Part shown: piece after piece, positions 12,801 through 23,437 of the stretch | Position numbering within the stretch: the first letter of the stretch is position 1 | Layout: every line of letters starts with the position of its first letter | Source: Sycobia sp. Sy_11 | Lineage: Eukaryota; Arthropoda; Insecta; Hymenoptera; Epichrysomallidae | DNA length: 64,000 nucleotides | Assembly (NCBI GenBank): GCA_018907035.1 | Contig: JACCIC010000179.1 | Span: forward strand, 1,123,326 to 1,187,325 | Direction: 5' to 3' | Notes under the pieces: generated by a model | What the model saw: only the letters and a program-made list of their open reading frames with translations | What the model was told of the DNA's origin: nothing | The model's database searches: none | Program-made: the position numbers and the translations under genes

Positions 12801-14597
12801 TATCGCAGGGCACAACCCAGGTTTCCTTACTCGTACAATTAGACATGAATATAAGAAAAATTTATACTGCATCTGTATAATTGGATATTGAACAAAAATT
12901 TAATTTATATATTATTCGGTTAATAACAAAATAATATAGGAGTAAAATGCAATCGTGCGGGCATGGGCGCGATGCAGGAGGTAACCGCGTCCACAAGATA
13001 ACAAAATATATTATATTGACTGCCGATAATATTAGAAGATAAAGTAGATTTCGTGTTTACCAACAAATGATCATCAAGCGAGGCGGGTTATATGAATATT
13101 TTCACATCCGGAATAATTTAACTATTTTTTCTTATTTTGTTAACATTTCTAACATTCATAAGTATACTTTAAACAATATACGTAAATATTAAAGATTCAT
13201 AATCCCGAATGAGATGTCAGAGTAAGACTCGACGGTCATAATATGAAGAATTTATTTCTCGATTAAACAATAATTTTGAAGCATTTGTGAACGGTAGAAT
13301 ACCGAGAAAAAAAACGATAAACTGCTACGATTTGTGCAACATGAAAATTCTTGGTGAATGTTACAAAATACGACGCGAGGTGGTAAACAACGTCTGACGT
13401 AAACAAATACACAATGCCACGCGGATCGCGTCATAAAACGAAGCATATTTTTCTCGATTAATCCATTTTAAAGAAATAATTTCGAAAGGCTATTCAGTGA
13501 GCGGTAGCTACGTTCAAAAAGAAAAAGAAATGATATCAGTTTAAAATGCGCTAAACGAAAACTCGAACCGGACTTTGCAAAATGCGATGCGAGCCGTAAC
13601 TCCACTTTACTATACGAATTTTTTAGACTCGTACTTCAAAATACAGTTCTGAGATTTTCATCCCTGGAATAATGTACGCAATATTATACCATATTATTTT
13701 ACTTTCTTTTAAAATAGTTTGATATATAAGAAAATATGAGACAAAAGCAAGATAAATTGTTTGGAGATATTTTTAATGAAATCTGTTGAGTAAAAGATTG
13801 CTGAAATATAAATATCTTTGATAATATAAGAATCGGCATACGAGGGATAAATGTGGAGGGATTTGAAATTAATGAAAAGTAGATTTGTTTTTAATTCTTG
13901 TTTATTGACGAACATTTTATTTACTGTTTTTCTCGTCATAGAGGAGTGGTGCAATGAACGAAGAATAAAAATACAAACACTTACACCAGACTTGAGAACA
14001 TCCTATATTTTCCATGTCAGCGTTAGAGATTGTCGGAGTTTGCAGTTCGGTCACTATAGATTTGCATGGTTCTATAATATTTAAATATAAAATATATATT
14101 TATATATACTATATTTGTATATATAGTCATATTAATCTGTCTCTTTTTCCGATATAATAACGCATATTCTTTCTCTTTATCTCTCTCTCCCCCATTCATT
14201 TTTCTCTTTATATAGATCGTACTCTTTATGTATTGTTTTTTTTTCTTTGATTTTTCAAGGCCAACGTAGAAATCACACTAGAAGTGGTAAACTTAGTTTA
14301 CTATACAGAGATTTTATTTCCTAGACGAGGAGAACGCCGCGACTGGTGGCACAAGACATTACAGCGAAGCGCACGACTTTATTTTTCTACCTTTCTTCGC
14401 AACCTTATGTACACGTTCATAGTAAAAATAACGGGGCTTATCGTAGTTACAAGTCTTGTTGACCATTGGCGGCCTTCGGCATTATTGAAACGGGAACGAA
14501 AATAAAAAATAAATTGGCATTTCTATATTGTCCTATCTTGCGAAATGTATACTTTATCTTTTTTTGCAATATTTCGCGTCTACTCTCCTTGCCCATT

Positions 14598-14638
<41 letters not shown>

Positions 14639-16082
14639 AAAGTAGAAATGTAATTTAGAAAAATCAAAATTTTTCCTGTTAATAAATTCCAAATATGCAG
14701 CTATAAATTCGTACAAAATATATATAGAGCGTCGACGTCCTCGCATATGTTACAATGCATAGGCAGTGGCGGATAGAAAATGGTGTCTTTTTTTTCCCTG
14801 TTGTTTTTATCATTTTCGCTGTTTCTCTTTTTTTATTTATCTATAACAATGAAAAATACAAATAAACGACTTGTGCTTTCCTTCCTGCATAATCTTAATA
14901 ATTCGCTTCAATTAAACAATTTTTTTTTCCTCCCTTGCTTTGTTTTTTATACGATGATTGTGCGCTACCGCTTGTGCACCGAACATAGTGATTGTACAGT
15001 AAGAAGAAATAGGAATGTAGGAAAGTAAAGAGTAATATCTTAACAAGATAAACTTTGGTATTTGTTATGCGTGGGTTAGCGATCGATGCTAAATTCAGTT
15101 TGGTGCTTTTATATGTACACAAAGGTATTTAATGGTAAAAATACTAGTATGTGATAGTAGCGTTAAATGAATCTTAGGCTAATAAAATAAAACGCATTGT
15201 AATAAAAAAATTTTGCAAATAAAAAAATGGTTTGTAAAAAAAAATCAAACAACTTATGCTTCGCATAAGCACCAACACAATTTTTTTGTTCTGTTTTTTT
15301 TTTTTCAATTTCACAGTAACCGTTAACATTAAAATAATTCTAATAAAATATCAAATTTTGCACCATTTTTTACTTTGCACCGAATAAATTAAAACTGCTT
15401 AAGTTTCTTAAAAAAAAAAAAAAAGAAAACAATTGTTTCTGTACAACTACCGACAAATTTAGAGCAGTTCTCGTTAAAATAGAGCTTATAATAAGTGTCT
15501 CAAACTTAATTACTAACGAATTTGGTAAAGCCAGTCAGCGATATTTTCGCCGAGTGGCATCGATCGTTTCTTTTTATTAAAAGAAAAAAAAAAGAAAGAA
15601 AAAAAGAATAAGATCATTGCATATACAAGAAGCCCGCAATAAAAATCAAGAGCTGTCCAACATTGACAAAACAATTAATAATGAAAAGTTAGGTAACACG
15701 GATTCAACTAATACTTATAATACAATGATAATATTGATGATATTAATGATAATAATATCAATACATAGATGTGCTTCTTTTTTTTTTTTACTGTTGCCTG
15801 TCGCTATCTTATTATTACATGAAGCAACGTTCAAGGGTCTAATCTAAAATATTTTTTGTTTTGCTGCCCGACCATCTAAACATATACATCGGTTGTGAGA
15901 CGGTACACGCCCTCGAAACAATAATCATTGACATTATTCTTACTCTTTCATTTTTGTTCCATTCTATACATTGACTACAAAGAGGAATTTAATTTCTTAA
16001 CGTCTACAAATAAATTAGTATCTTAAATACTTTCCAAATACAGTTTGCACAAGTACTCTCACAGTCAGGTTTTTTCTCCCTT
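12801..16082. other. AT-rich intergenic DNA / possible extended Rapgap1 3' UTR
   Basis: There is no coding signal here. The region contains A/T homopolymers, a (CT)14-like array at about 14603-14635 and a small perfect hairpin (CTTATGC-TTC-GCATAAG) near 15256-15272. The minus strand could be a long 3' UTR of Rapgap1 if the first poly(A) cluster at 16083-16100 is bypassed; sequence alone does not decide. Confidence 0.5.
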
Positions 16083-16604
16083 TTTATTTATTTATTTATT
16101 TAATCGCCGAGGCGTCTCGAGAAATAATTAACTCTCTCCTTATAATATGAAAACAATATTCCCGATCGTCGCAAAGATAAATAGCGCTCTTCTTTGCCCT
16201 TCAATAAAATTTCTCTATACACATAATATTATCGCGTTCTCGGTTAATCAAGATCCTTGCACCGATCTTGTGTAACATATCGTTTATATATATATTTATA
16301 TTTATAACTATATATATATAACAACTACGTGAGAAGCCGCTTTCTCGGCGCGCCATCGGAAGAGCTTGGGACAGTGACCGCGACGACGACGACGACGACG
16401 AAAGCAGCGAAGACAGGCGGCGGGAACGACTCGTTTCCCACCTCTTATCCTCAGGCGCGCGGCGTCCGTGCCTCCTTTGGCCTTGTCCCTGCCTTCTTCA
16501 CCCCTACCCTGCCGCGGCCCCGCGTAAGAACGTTCCCCGTTCCGGGACTAATCGGCGCCTCATTTGTCCGTCACGTCGGGAAGGATTCCCGATCGATCCT
16601 CGCG
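16083..16604 (-). other. Rapgap1: Rapgap1 3' UTR to first poly(A)-signal cluster
   Basis: It follows directly after the TGA at 16607-16605. Four overlapping AATAAA signals on the minus strand (16083-16100, seen as TTTATTTATTTATT on the plus strand) are the first strong polyadenylation cluster. The first 280 bases are GC-rich with CGTCGTCGTCG repeats; the rest is AT-rich. Use of these signals is inferred. Confidence 0.5.
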
Positions 16605-16766
16605 TCAGACCGTCGACGCCTGCTGATTGTTGTTCTCCAAGGCGATGCCAGTCGAGCATTCCTTGAGCATCGAGCGCAATCTGAGAATTTCCTTCGAGGC
16701 GGCGGCCAGGTCGGACTGTAGCTGCAGCTCCTTTTCCCGCAATCGTTTGATGTCTCGTTGGCACGT
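16605..16766 (-). CDS. Rapgap1: Rapgap1 last exon: C-terminal coiled coil and stop
   Basis: Acceptor TTTCCCAG before 16766, phase 0. It encodes 53 residues: TCQRDIKRLREKELQLQ, then SDLAAASKEILRLRSMLKEC, then STGIALENNNQQASTV and TGA. Leucines and charged residues follow heptad spacing and continue the helix begun at the end of the preceding exon (LRQEVTRLKCDKLDLLRQNV), giving a coiled coil of about 60 residues that could mediate dimerisation. The human RAP1GAP proteins I can recall lack such a tail, whereas the related SIPA1L Rap-GAPs end in a leucine zipper; this resemblance is by analogy only. Confidence 0.8.
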   Translation of the reverse strand, partial: TCQRDIKRLREKELQLQSDLAAASKEILRLRSMLKECSTGIALENNNQQASTV

Positions 16767-17999
16767 CTGGGAAATAAATCGAGAAGATTGTTTTATTTAT
16801 TTTTTTTTTCTTTTTAAATCTGTCGTTTGATTTTGCTGGCAATACTTTTACACATGCGCACGGACTAGCGTTCGCAGTGGTATTTCAGTTTTATTCGATA
16901 GCAAGTCCAACGATGTAATAGGGTCGAATTAATTATTGGAAGAAATACATTAAATTACAATTTATCCGTTTGAATATTTTTTTTTTTTTTTTATGTTATT
17001 TAACGTCGCTCTATTTATGCTTCCAAATACCGGTGCTAATCAGCGACGGAGGTCTACGATGTGTTTGTAAACAAAGCACGTGTAAATTATTACAGCGGTG
17101 CCTGTGCCAATCGGCCGAGATCGGGATTTGAACTCGGATCACCAAGTTAGTAGTCCTTCGCTCTAGCGATCGAGCCATCGTAAGCCTCCATTTTTTTTTT
17201 TTTTTTTAATTTTAGTTCTATAGTATATAATATAAACTTTGGTTTTCCAACTCAAGTAAAACAACAATAACTTTTGAAATATAATTAAAAATTAATAAAT
17301 ATTTTCATTGGTCTTACAGTCCAATTAAATCAGTTGAAAATAATACGTAACAATATCAATATATATCTATACAAAAGCACAATTAAAGTATTTTGAAATA
17401 TAATTATGTATATTGAAAATTAAGGGGATGACTATGTCAATTTTTTACCGATCGAGCAAAACATACTCAGATTTATATAATATTATATATCTATTAAGGA
17501 TCGACCTACTGGAATGTTTAATTAATCATGCATTTTGCTTAGAACTATAGTCAAGCCGCATCTAGATGAAAAGACCTTTCAAATATTATTTATATAATTT
17601 TTTATTATAAAATTTTGAAAAACGTTCCCATTTCGATAAGGCTTAACGAGTCTCTGCTTGAAACTTTGCACTACTGTAAAATAGATGTAAATACAAGGCA
17701 TGATTAACTAAAAGTTCCAATAATCTTCTATATATATATATATATTCTTAAGGACGAGTAATTATTATCCAACCAGTATATAAAAGAGAATTCGATATTG
17801 TCCAAAAAATTCTAATGAAAAATATAAGAAATTTTTCTAATATGGTTTTCGCGCTCATCGGAGGAATTGGTATGAAAAATTCAAATTCTATCTCAAACTT
17901 GGTCGATAATAAGGAGCGACGTCTCGTCAAAGGTTCCAATAATTGACAAACGTTGGGTTGTCAATGCCGACTGAATAATGACAAACAGAGGACACTTAC
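16767..17999 (-). other. Rapgap1: Rapgap1 intron carrying a SINE
   Basis: This 1.2-kb intron lies between donor GTG|GTAAGT (18000) and acceptor CCCAG (16766). It is AT-rich except for the tRNA-derived element at about 16976-17186. A short TA run lies near 17731-17746. Confidence 0.8.
16976..17186 (-). mobile_element. tRNA-derived SINE (head, body and poly-A tail)
   Basis: On the minus strand, 17186-17112 reads like a degenerate tRNA. There is an A-box-like TGGCTCGATCGCTAGAGC and a B box GAGTTCAAATCCC at the right spacing, but the T stem carries mismatches. A non-tRNA body of about 115 bases follows and then an A-rich tail (T run 16977-16992 on the plus strand). Head, body and A tail are the classic SINE layout, mobilised in trans by a LINE. 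A second poly-A run (17191-17207 region) precedes the head, perhaps from an older insertion or the target. No clear target-site duplication was found. Confidence 0.68.
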
Positions 18000-18703
18000 C
18001 ACGTTCTGCCTCAATAGGTCCAGCTTGTCGCACTTGAGCCTCGTCACCTCCTGCCTGAGCACGTCGGTCTCGGTGGCGGCGCCGCCGCCGCCTCCGCCAC
18101 CACCCGGGGCCGTCTCCTTCAGGGCGCAGCGGGCCTCGTGCGTCTCCGCGGAGCTCATGCTCTCGAGGCCGGTGTCGCTGTCCGGATAGACCGCCTGGTC
18201 GAGCTCCAGCTCGCTGTTGAGCGAGCTATCGTCGCTCTCGGAGATGACTCGCTGCTGCTGCTGCTGCTGCTGCTGACTGATGATGATGCTGCTGCTGCTG
18301 CTGCTGCTGCTGCAGATGATGATGATGATGATGATGAAGAAGCTGCGCCTCGGGCTTGCCGTCGGCCTGGAGCGCCGACGAGGCCGCCGCGGCGGCGGCC
18401 GCGGCCGCCACGCGCTCCTCGCGCTTGCGCAGATTCTCGTGGGTCAGCCGCTGGAAGCTCGAGACCGAGGAGGCGCCGCCGCCGCCGCCGCCGCCGCCGA
18501 CGACGAGGTGCAGGGCGTTGCCGCCGCTGTTGCACTTGTCCGCGAGGCTGACGAGGCCGTCGCACGCGAGGCCGTTCAGCGAGCTCGTCTCGCGCTTGTC
18601 GTCGTCCTGCTGGACGGTCGTCAGGCTGCTCGTGTCCTGGTTGTCCGTGTTGGAGAGGCTGCTGTCCTGGCTGCCCAGGCTTGGACTGCCGCGGTCCGAG
18701 TCC
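18000..18703 (-). CDS. Rapgap1: Rapgap1 exon: serine/homopolymer-rich tail, frame broken by one base
   Basis: Acceptor CATCAG before 18703 completes an Arg codon; donor GTG|GTAAGT. It begins DSDRGSPSLGSQDSSLSNTD, then carries runs of Gly, Ala, His and Gln. It ends with SESDDSSLNSELELDQ, YPDSDTGLESMSSAE, another Gly run and the start of the coiled coil (TDVLRQEVTRLKCDKLDLL). DTGLESMSS matches DTGLESVSS in human RAP1GAP. The two halves are in different frames: the upstream frame passes through CAT CAT CAT CAG and, after an extra T (plus-strand A at 18276), enters poly-Ala and a stop. Without that base the CAG tract continues as Gln into RVISESDD. The 704-nt length also fits only if one base is surplus (1 + 702 + 1). 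I treat it as a consensus error or indel allele, not a pseudogene. Confidence 0.85.
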
Positions 18704-20193
18704 CTGATGGATGGGCGGGAAAAAGACGCGCGCGCGTTAAGAATTTGAAAGATTTTCAAAAATTGGCGAGCCGATTCAGCGAATCGAGCCGAGAGGGTAA
18801 AATAATGCATACATATATATATATATATATATATGGACGTGATGAATTTTCACTACTTAAAATTCGTCAATAATTACACGCAAGATTAGTAATCGACTTG
18901 AATTGAAAGCTGACAAACGATCGTAAGACTAGAATATCAAGTGTATTAGTTGATAAAGCGAGTTAAACGAACTCTGTAGGCAAAAAAAAACGTATCTTAT
19001 CGAGACATTAAATACGAATAGCTGGCGTATTATCATACCGTAATATATATCTAATTTATCTATTATATAAAGTATATACACTTACATTATTCAGTTTAAT
19101 TGCTTTAACATATGTACATTAAAAAGTAATGCAATTCGCAAAGCCAAAAAGCATTGGTAAAGATTGATTTTATTTCGTTTCTTCCTGTCAGATGCATATG
19201 TTGAGAAAAAATCTAATAGATATTTTTTTTAAAATTCTCTCAACTAAAAAATTGACTAATAATAATTGATTTAAGAATAGGTTTTACTTAAATCGGTTAA
19301 AATTTTATGGAATTCAAGAATGGAGTTTTGAATTTACCAAGTTTTTCTTGAATCCTAATTGGAAATAAAAATTATTAAGGAGGATTCAAATAAATATCTA
19401 TTTGAATTTACAAATTTTTCTTTCAGTGTGTATACAAAGTGATAATTAAAAAACAATTTTCAAATCATATTTCCTATCTACATTTTAGATAAGATTTTAA
19501 ATTTAAATCGAAACAATTTTAATAAACTTATCGAACAGAACTGAATAACCGTATATACATTGTATATTATAATTCTGTCATTACACGTTAATCAAAAAAA
19601 TGTATAAAGAATCAGAAATACGATAAGGCTAATTTGACGATATAAGTTACGCTACGCAACTAGCCTAGTATTTTCGCATACCTTTTCTTTATCATATCAA
19701 ATTTCGTTAGATTTCACCAGGTGTTTTGCGAGTATTCGTTTAACTTTATTAATAGATGTACTTCCAATGATAAGCATATATTCGATTCGTGCGAGTTCGA
19801 CAACGAAATCCGTGGTTTTGAAACAAAAAAAAAAAAAAAAAAAATACAAAAATTTGAGAAAGTTTTTTCATATATCAACTAGCATAGGAAATTAAAAGTA
19901 AAAATAAAAATTAAAAATCAATTCAATTCCATAGTAATTTCAATTCGTTGCAGATATAACGGTATGCTTAAAATTTCTTGATTAACCGAGGAGAAACGAA
20001 ACAGACACGTTAATACGTTCCCTTACTTATAATTACCATGATTTGCCTTCTGCTTATCCGTTAGAGTAGGCTACCGTTGTCAGATTTTGACATTTTATTT
20101 TGTTCTATACACATGTAGTCAATACGAGACCGTTTTAGAAAATTGCACTTTTACACCACCGCGCGTGATTAAAACGCTTTATACATTATCTCA

Positions 20194-20233
<40 letters not shown>

Positions 20234-20265
20234 CGGCTCTCTGTGCACGGGCGGCGGGCGCTTAC
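18704..20265 (-). other. Rapgap1: Rapgap1 intron with decayed repeat
   Basis: AT-rich intron, donor AG|GTAAGC at 20266. It contains a TA array at 18813-18834, a possible decayed MITE near 19190-19428, a poly-A run near 19827-19844 and a pyrimidine (CT)n tract at 20203-20229 close to the donor. Confidence 0.8.
19190..19428. mobile_element. Possible decayed MITE
   Basis: This AT-rich block ends in TTTCTTTCAGTG followed by a GT-rich flank, like the right end of the element at 22563-22808. It holds repeated GAATTTAC(C/A)AA-TTTTTCTT segments near 19330 and 19405. No matching CACTGA left end was found, so it is at best a truncated or diverged copy. Confidence 0.28.
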
Positions 20266-20675
20266 CTCCTGAGCGTGAGATCGGGCGAGCCCAGGGGGCT
20301 GCTCGGCTCGACGGACCTCTTGCCGCCCGGGCCCGTGGCGAGCTTGCCGCCGCACGACTGTCGATTGCTGGGCGGGCTCGGCTCCAGTGACTGGGCCTTG
20401 CCGCTCTTCGAGGCGAGCTGCTGGGGCACGCTCTCGGTGGAGGCGTTGCGCACCCGCGATATCAGGGCCTTGCGCACGGTGTCGATGAAGCGGGATCCGC
20501 TGCCCGAGCCGCCGGAGCCGCCCGAGCCCGAGACGTCGCTCGCGGTCGGGCTCACCGGGCAATTGCCGGCGGCCCCGTAGGCGGCCGGATTGCAGGCGCC
20601 CGCGCCGAGGAACTCGCCGGTCTTGGTCTGGAGCTCCTCGGTCAGGGACTCGAGGAGGGCCGAGCGCGTTCGGAG
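20266..20675 (-). CDS. Rapgap1: Rapgap1 exon: end of GAP region and serine-rich linker
   Basis: Acceptor GCCAG before 20675 (phase 0), donor AG|GTAAGC after 20266. It starts LRTRSALLESLTEELQ, matching ERTRAALLETLYEELH in human RAP1GAP just after the catalytic domain. After a Gly/Ser-rich spacer comes FIDTVRKALISRVRNAST, equivalent to the basic ESFKRVIRSRSQSMD segment. A Ser/Pro-rich tail (SLEPSPPSNRQS, SVEPSSPLGSPDL) contains several SP sites and basic-plus-Ser contexts of the kind phosphorylated in vertebrate Rap1GAPs; phosphorylation here is inference. Confidence 0.9.
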
Positions 20676-20736
20676 CTGGCGGGAAAGGATACACATGCAC
20701 ATTATGTATAATGCATATACTCATATGAGTATATAT

Positions 20737-20795
<59 letters not shown>

Positions 20796-21292
20796 GAGAA
20801 GAATTTTTTTCTTTAAAGAAAAAAGTATAAATAATTAAATATTTCTTTTTGGTTGTTAAACAATAGAGTGAATTTGTAATACTAAACTATTAAATTAATT
20901 AAATGAAACTCGGCGCGAATGAAGTATCACTGAATAAATACTAAATTTTTTTTCTGTCAATCTCATTTAGGATGTCTTTATAGTAATCAAGTAAGTGATT
21001 TGTGTGACAAGGTAAACTTTTTTAAATTTCCAAATTATTTCAGGATTTTAATGAAAAATCATTATATATATACATTAGCCAAAGATAAAAATTATTTAAA
21101 AAGATAACGTGTCGCATTGCAGATATTATTAATTTAAAAAGAGAGCCTCTAATGTATATGGGGTTAGTTTATTCCACGGTACAACTGTAAATACATCTAC
21201 GGCTTATCACGTGAATTCGTTTCCAGAATTAAATTGACCGGGACAAACGTGCATATATTGTGTATATTTAGGCGCGGATAAGAGGTGCTCAC
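20676..21292 (-). other. Rapgap1: Rapgap1 intron
   Basis: AT-rich intron with GTGAGC donor at 21293. A TA array at about 20730-20792 lies just upstream of the acceptor region. Nothing else is seen. Confidence 0.8.
20730..20792. repeat. TA array near a Rapgap1 acceptor
   Basis: TA array of about 63 bases with one phase slip (ATAATA) near its start, lying about 55 bases upstream (in transcript direction) of the exon that begins at 20675. Confidence 0.95.
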
Positions 21293-21458
21293 CTCCAATT
21301 TGGAAAACTTCTCGGCTTTGTAGGCGGCGTTCTCGGCATTGACGAGCTTCGTGAGCAGGAACTCTTTGAACTCGACCCCGCGCAGAAAGACCGCGGGAGT
21401 CGGCAATGGGGGGCCGAACCACGGCACGTCGTCTCTGGACGTGATGCTGACTTTGTAC
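21293..21458 (-). CDS. Rapgap1: Rapgap1 exon: C-terminal part of Rap-GAP domain
   Basis: Acceptor TTTTCAG before 21458 completes an Arg codon; donor GAG|GTGAGC. It encodes [20 protein letters not shown], then [20 protein letters not shown] and [15 protein letters not shown]. These are nearly colinear with human RAP1GAP YKVSVTARDDVPFFGPPLP...[23 protein letters not shown]. This is the end of the catalytic domain fold. The phase agrees with both neighbours. Confidence 0.95.
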
Positions 21459-21729
21459 CTGAAAATGCATTATAATAATTAAAGGGGGTTAGCCTACGGT
21501 GTGTGTATATATATATATATTTAATTTGATGCCGCAGAAACTTCAAAAGCCTCCTCTGTGTGTGTGTGCGTGCGTGTGCGGGGTTTCGGAGAGGGTTGAA
21601 ACTTCGTATCGCCGTAAGGATCGTTATACGTAGAAATCACGCAATGAGGAAAAACTCGCCAATTATGCTAAGAGCAAATGCGTGAAGTAGAGATGTCGAT
21701 CAGTTAGTCAGAGAGATGGGTTAAAGAGC

Positions 21730-21785
<56 letters not shown>

Positions 21786-22171
21786 AGAAATTTCGAATGA
21801 AGCTTTGATTTATGAGGGCCGCTTCTGCGCTGAGAAAATTCAACTCATAAATCAGGCCTTTCGTATATACAGATATTTTCGAACTTTATCTTCGAAGGAT
21901 GAGTCGTCCATTATGGCCCGCAATCGATACATAAGAACGGATTATATGGACGTGGCTCGGCGACACTTGGAACGAAAGCATGCGTATCCACATGCGTTTG
22001 AAGAATTTCGGCCGAATTTATGGCGTTGCCGTCGTCGGCCGACTCTCGAAAAATTGGCGTGGATGGAAAGGGGGGGGGGGGGGGGAAGGAGGAAGGCTTT
22101 CTAGAAACACGCTTTACGTATGCGGTGCCAATGTGCCATGCCAGCGCATAATTGTCAACGTGGCGGCCCAC
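21459..22171 (-). other. Rapgap1: Rapgap1 intron
   Basis: Intron with GTGGGC donor at 22172. It contains a TA run at 21507-21522, a GTGTGTGTGCG patch at 21558-21578, a (GA)n array at 21729-21784 and a G run (about 22071-22085). The open frames across it show no conserved protein. Confidence 0.8.
21729..21784 (+). repeat. (GA)n microsatellite
   Basis: A nearly pure AG array of about 56 bases in the intron between the exons at 22172 and 21458. On the transcribed (minus) strand it is a CT tract. Confidence 0.95.
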
Positions 22172-22450
22172 CTGGTGTTCGGGGTGCAGGGATCGATGAC
22201 CTGGACGACGATGAAGGCGTGCAAGAAGTGGCTGGCTATCATGTCGGGGCTGAAGGGCGTCGGCTCCTCCTGGAATATGATGGCGACGATGTCGTTGCCG
22301 ATGTGGCGCTTGCGCTGGAGCTGCTGGGAGTCGCCGGGGCTGTAGGGCAGCAGGGAGGCCACGTGGAAGAGGACCTCGCGGCCCCGGAACACCTCGTAGA
22401 CCGCGGAGTCGCCGGTCTGGCCGTGCCGCGTGTCCAGGCCGCCTCGGTAT
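22172..22450 (-). CDS. Rapgap1: Rapgap1 exon: Rap-GAP catalytic core with asparagine thumb
   Basis: Acceptor TTGCAG before 22450, donor AG|GTGGGC after 22172. It reads [20 protein letters not shown], then [20 protein letters not shown] followed by [20 protein letters not shown] and [11 protein letters not shown]. It is almost identical to the human RAP1GAP/RAP1GAP2 core. The Asn of HIGND (codon 22296-22294, about residue 306 of the visible protein) corresponds to catalytic Asn290 of human Rap1GAP, the 'asparagine thumb' that replaces the glutamine missing from Rap1 and drives GTP hydrolysis. All surrounding residues of the motif are intact, so the enzyme is expected to be active. Confidence 0.97.
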
Positions 22451-23383
22451 CTGCAATACGGGGACGGATGTTTAATAATGGCCAAAAATTTGGGTATTTT
22501 TTAAAGGGTAGACCGACCAATTTTGTCCATTAGTCGGTTTCTGAATTCTGATGCGAAAAGTGCACTGAAAAAAAGTTTTTTCCAATATCAAGTAAATATT
22601 TACTTGTTTTGTACCAAGTAACTAATTTTCTTAAATTAAGAAAATATTCACTAGTTTTAAGAGTACGTGGTTTGATTCAAGTGAATTCTTCTTGCATTAA
22701 GTAAATATTTCCTTGATTGAAGAAGATGCTTTCTCAATTTCGGAAAATAATTTACTTGGTACAAAAAAAGAAAATATTTACTTGATAGTCGATATGTTTT
22801 TATCAGTGTACATTTCTGAAAAGTACACGTTCTTTACGCACCCAATTTCATATATATGTAAACACGCGCGTGAGATTAAAAATTTTAAAAGTAAGTTATA
22901 TATATATAAATATTTGTCTCTTGCCTATAAATATACATTGGAATTCCGTGCTTGAGCATTTTACTCTATAAAGCTCTTTGGCTTTTTTTCTGCGGTTGAT
23001 AAAGACTATAGACGAAAAATTGAATAGATAATAGTGGACTCGGTATCTGGATATTTAAAAAAAAAATCATCTATAATAGATCTGTAGATATCTATTTTTT
23101 CAGAATTATGGTCTAGCCGCATCATTCTTTCATCTTATTGCTTTAATCAGTACATTTATTAATATAGATTCATTTAAATTTCGTTTGGTTTTTTTTTTCA
23201 AAGTTCAAACTGCCACGTTTGCGTGATTGAGAACTGCCATGTTCCGCGCTTAAATTAATTAATTATTACATTAACTCTTTATTAGCCCAGAACAGAATAC
23301 AATCCAAATCTAACGCGTTTAAAAATTGTACGCGAATCGGCAAACTGATCGAATCATTATATTACTATCATAAACATAATTCG

Positions 23384-23437
<54 letters not shown>

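Noticed and set aside
15256..15272. Small perfect hairpin as a miRNA or terminator
   Set aside because: A 7-bp stem with a 3-base loop is too short for a miRNA precursor, and intrinsic terminators do not apply to this kind of genome.
17112..17186. Functional tRNA gene
   Set aside because: A and B boxes are recognisable, but the T stem has mismatches, no acceptor stem pairs well, and the sequence continues into a body and A tail typical of a SINE.
16605..18703. Rapgap1 as a pseudogene because of frame breaks
   Set aside because: All splice sites, phases, the catalytic motif and the stop are intact, and the breaks are single-base changes in homopolymers or a CAG repeat, as expected for consensus errors.
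18138..18873. Long plus-strand frames (Arg/Ala/Leu-rich) opposite the Rapgap1 exon
   Set aside because: They are antisense shadows of the GC-rich, repeat-bearing Rapgap1 exon, whose minus-strand sense is fixed by splice sites and homology.
22120..22533. Open frames in both orientations overlapping the catalytic-core exon
   Set aside because: Only the minus-strand frame of 22450-22172 matches Rap1GAP; the others are shadows.
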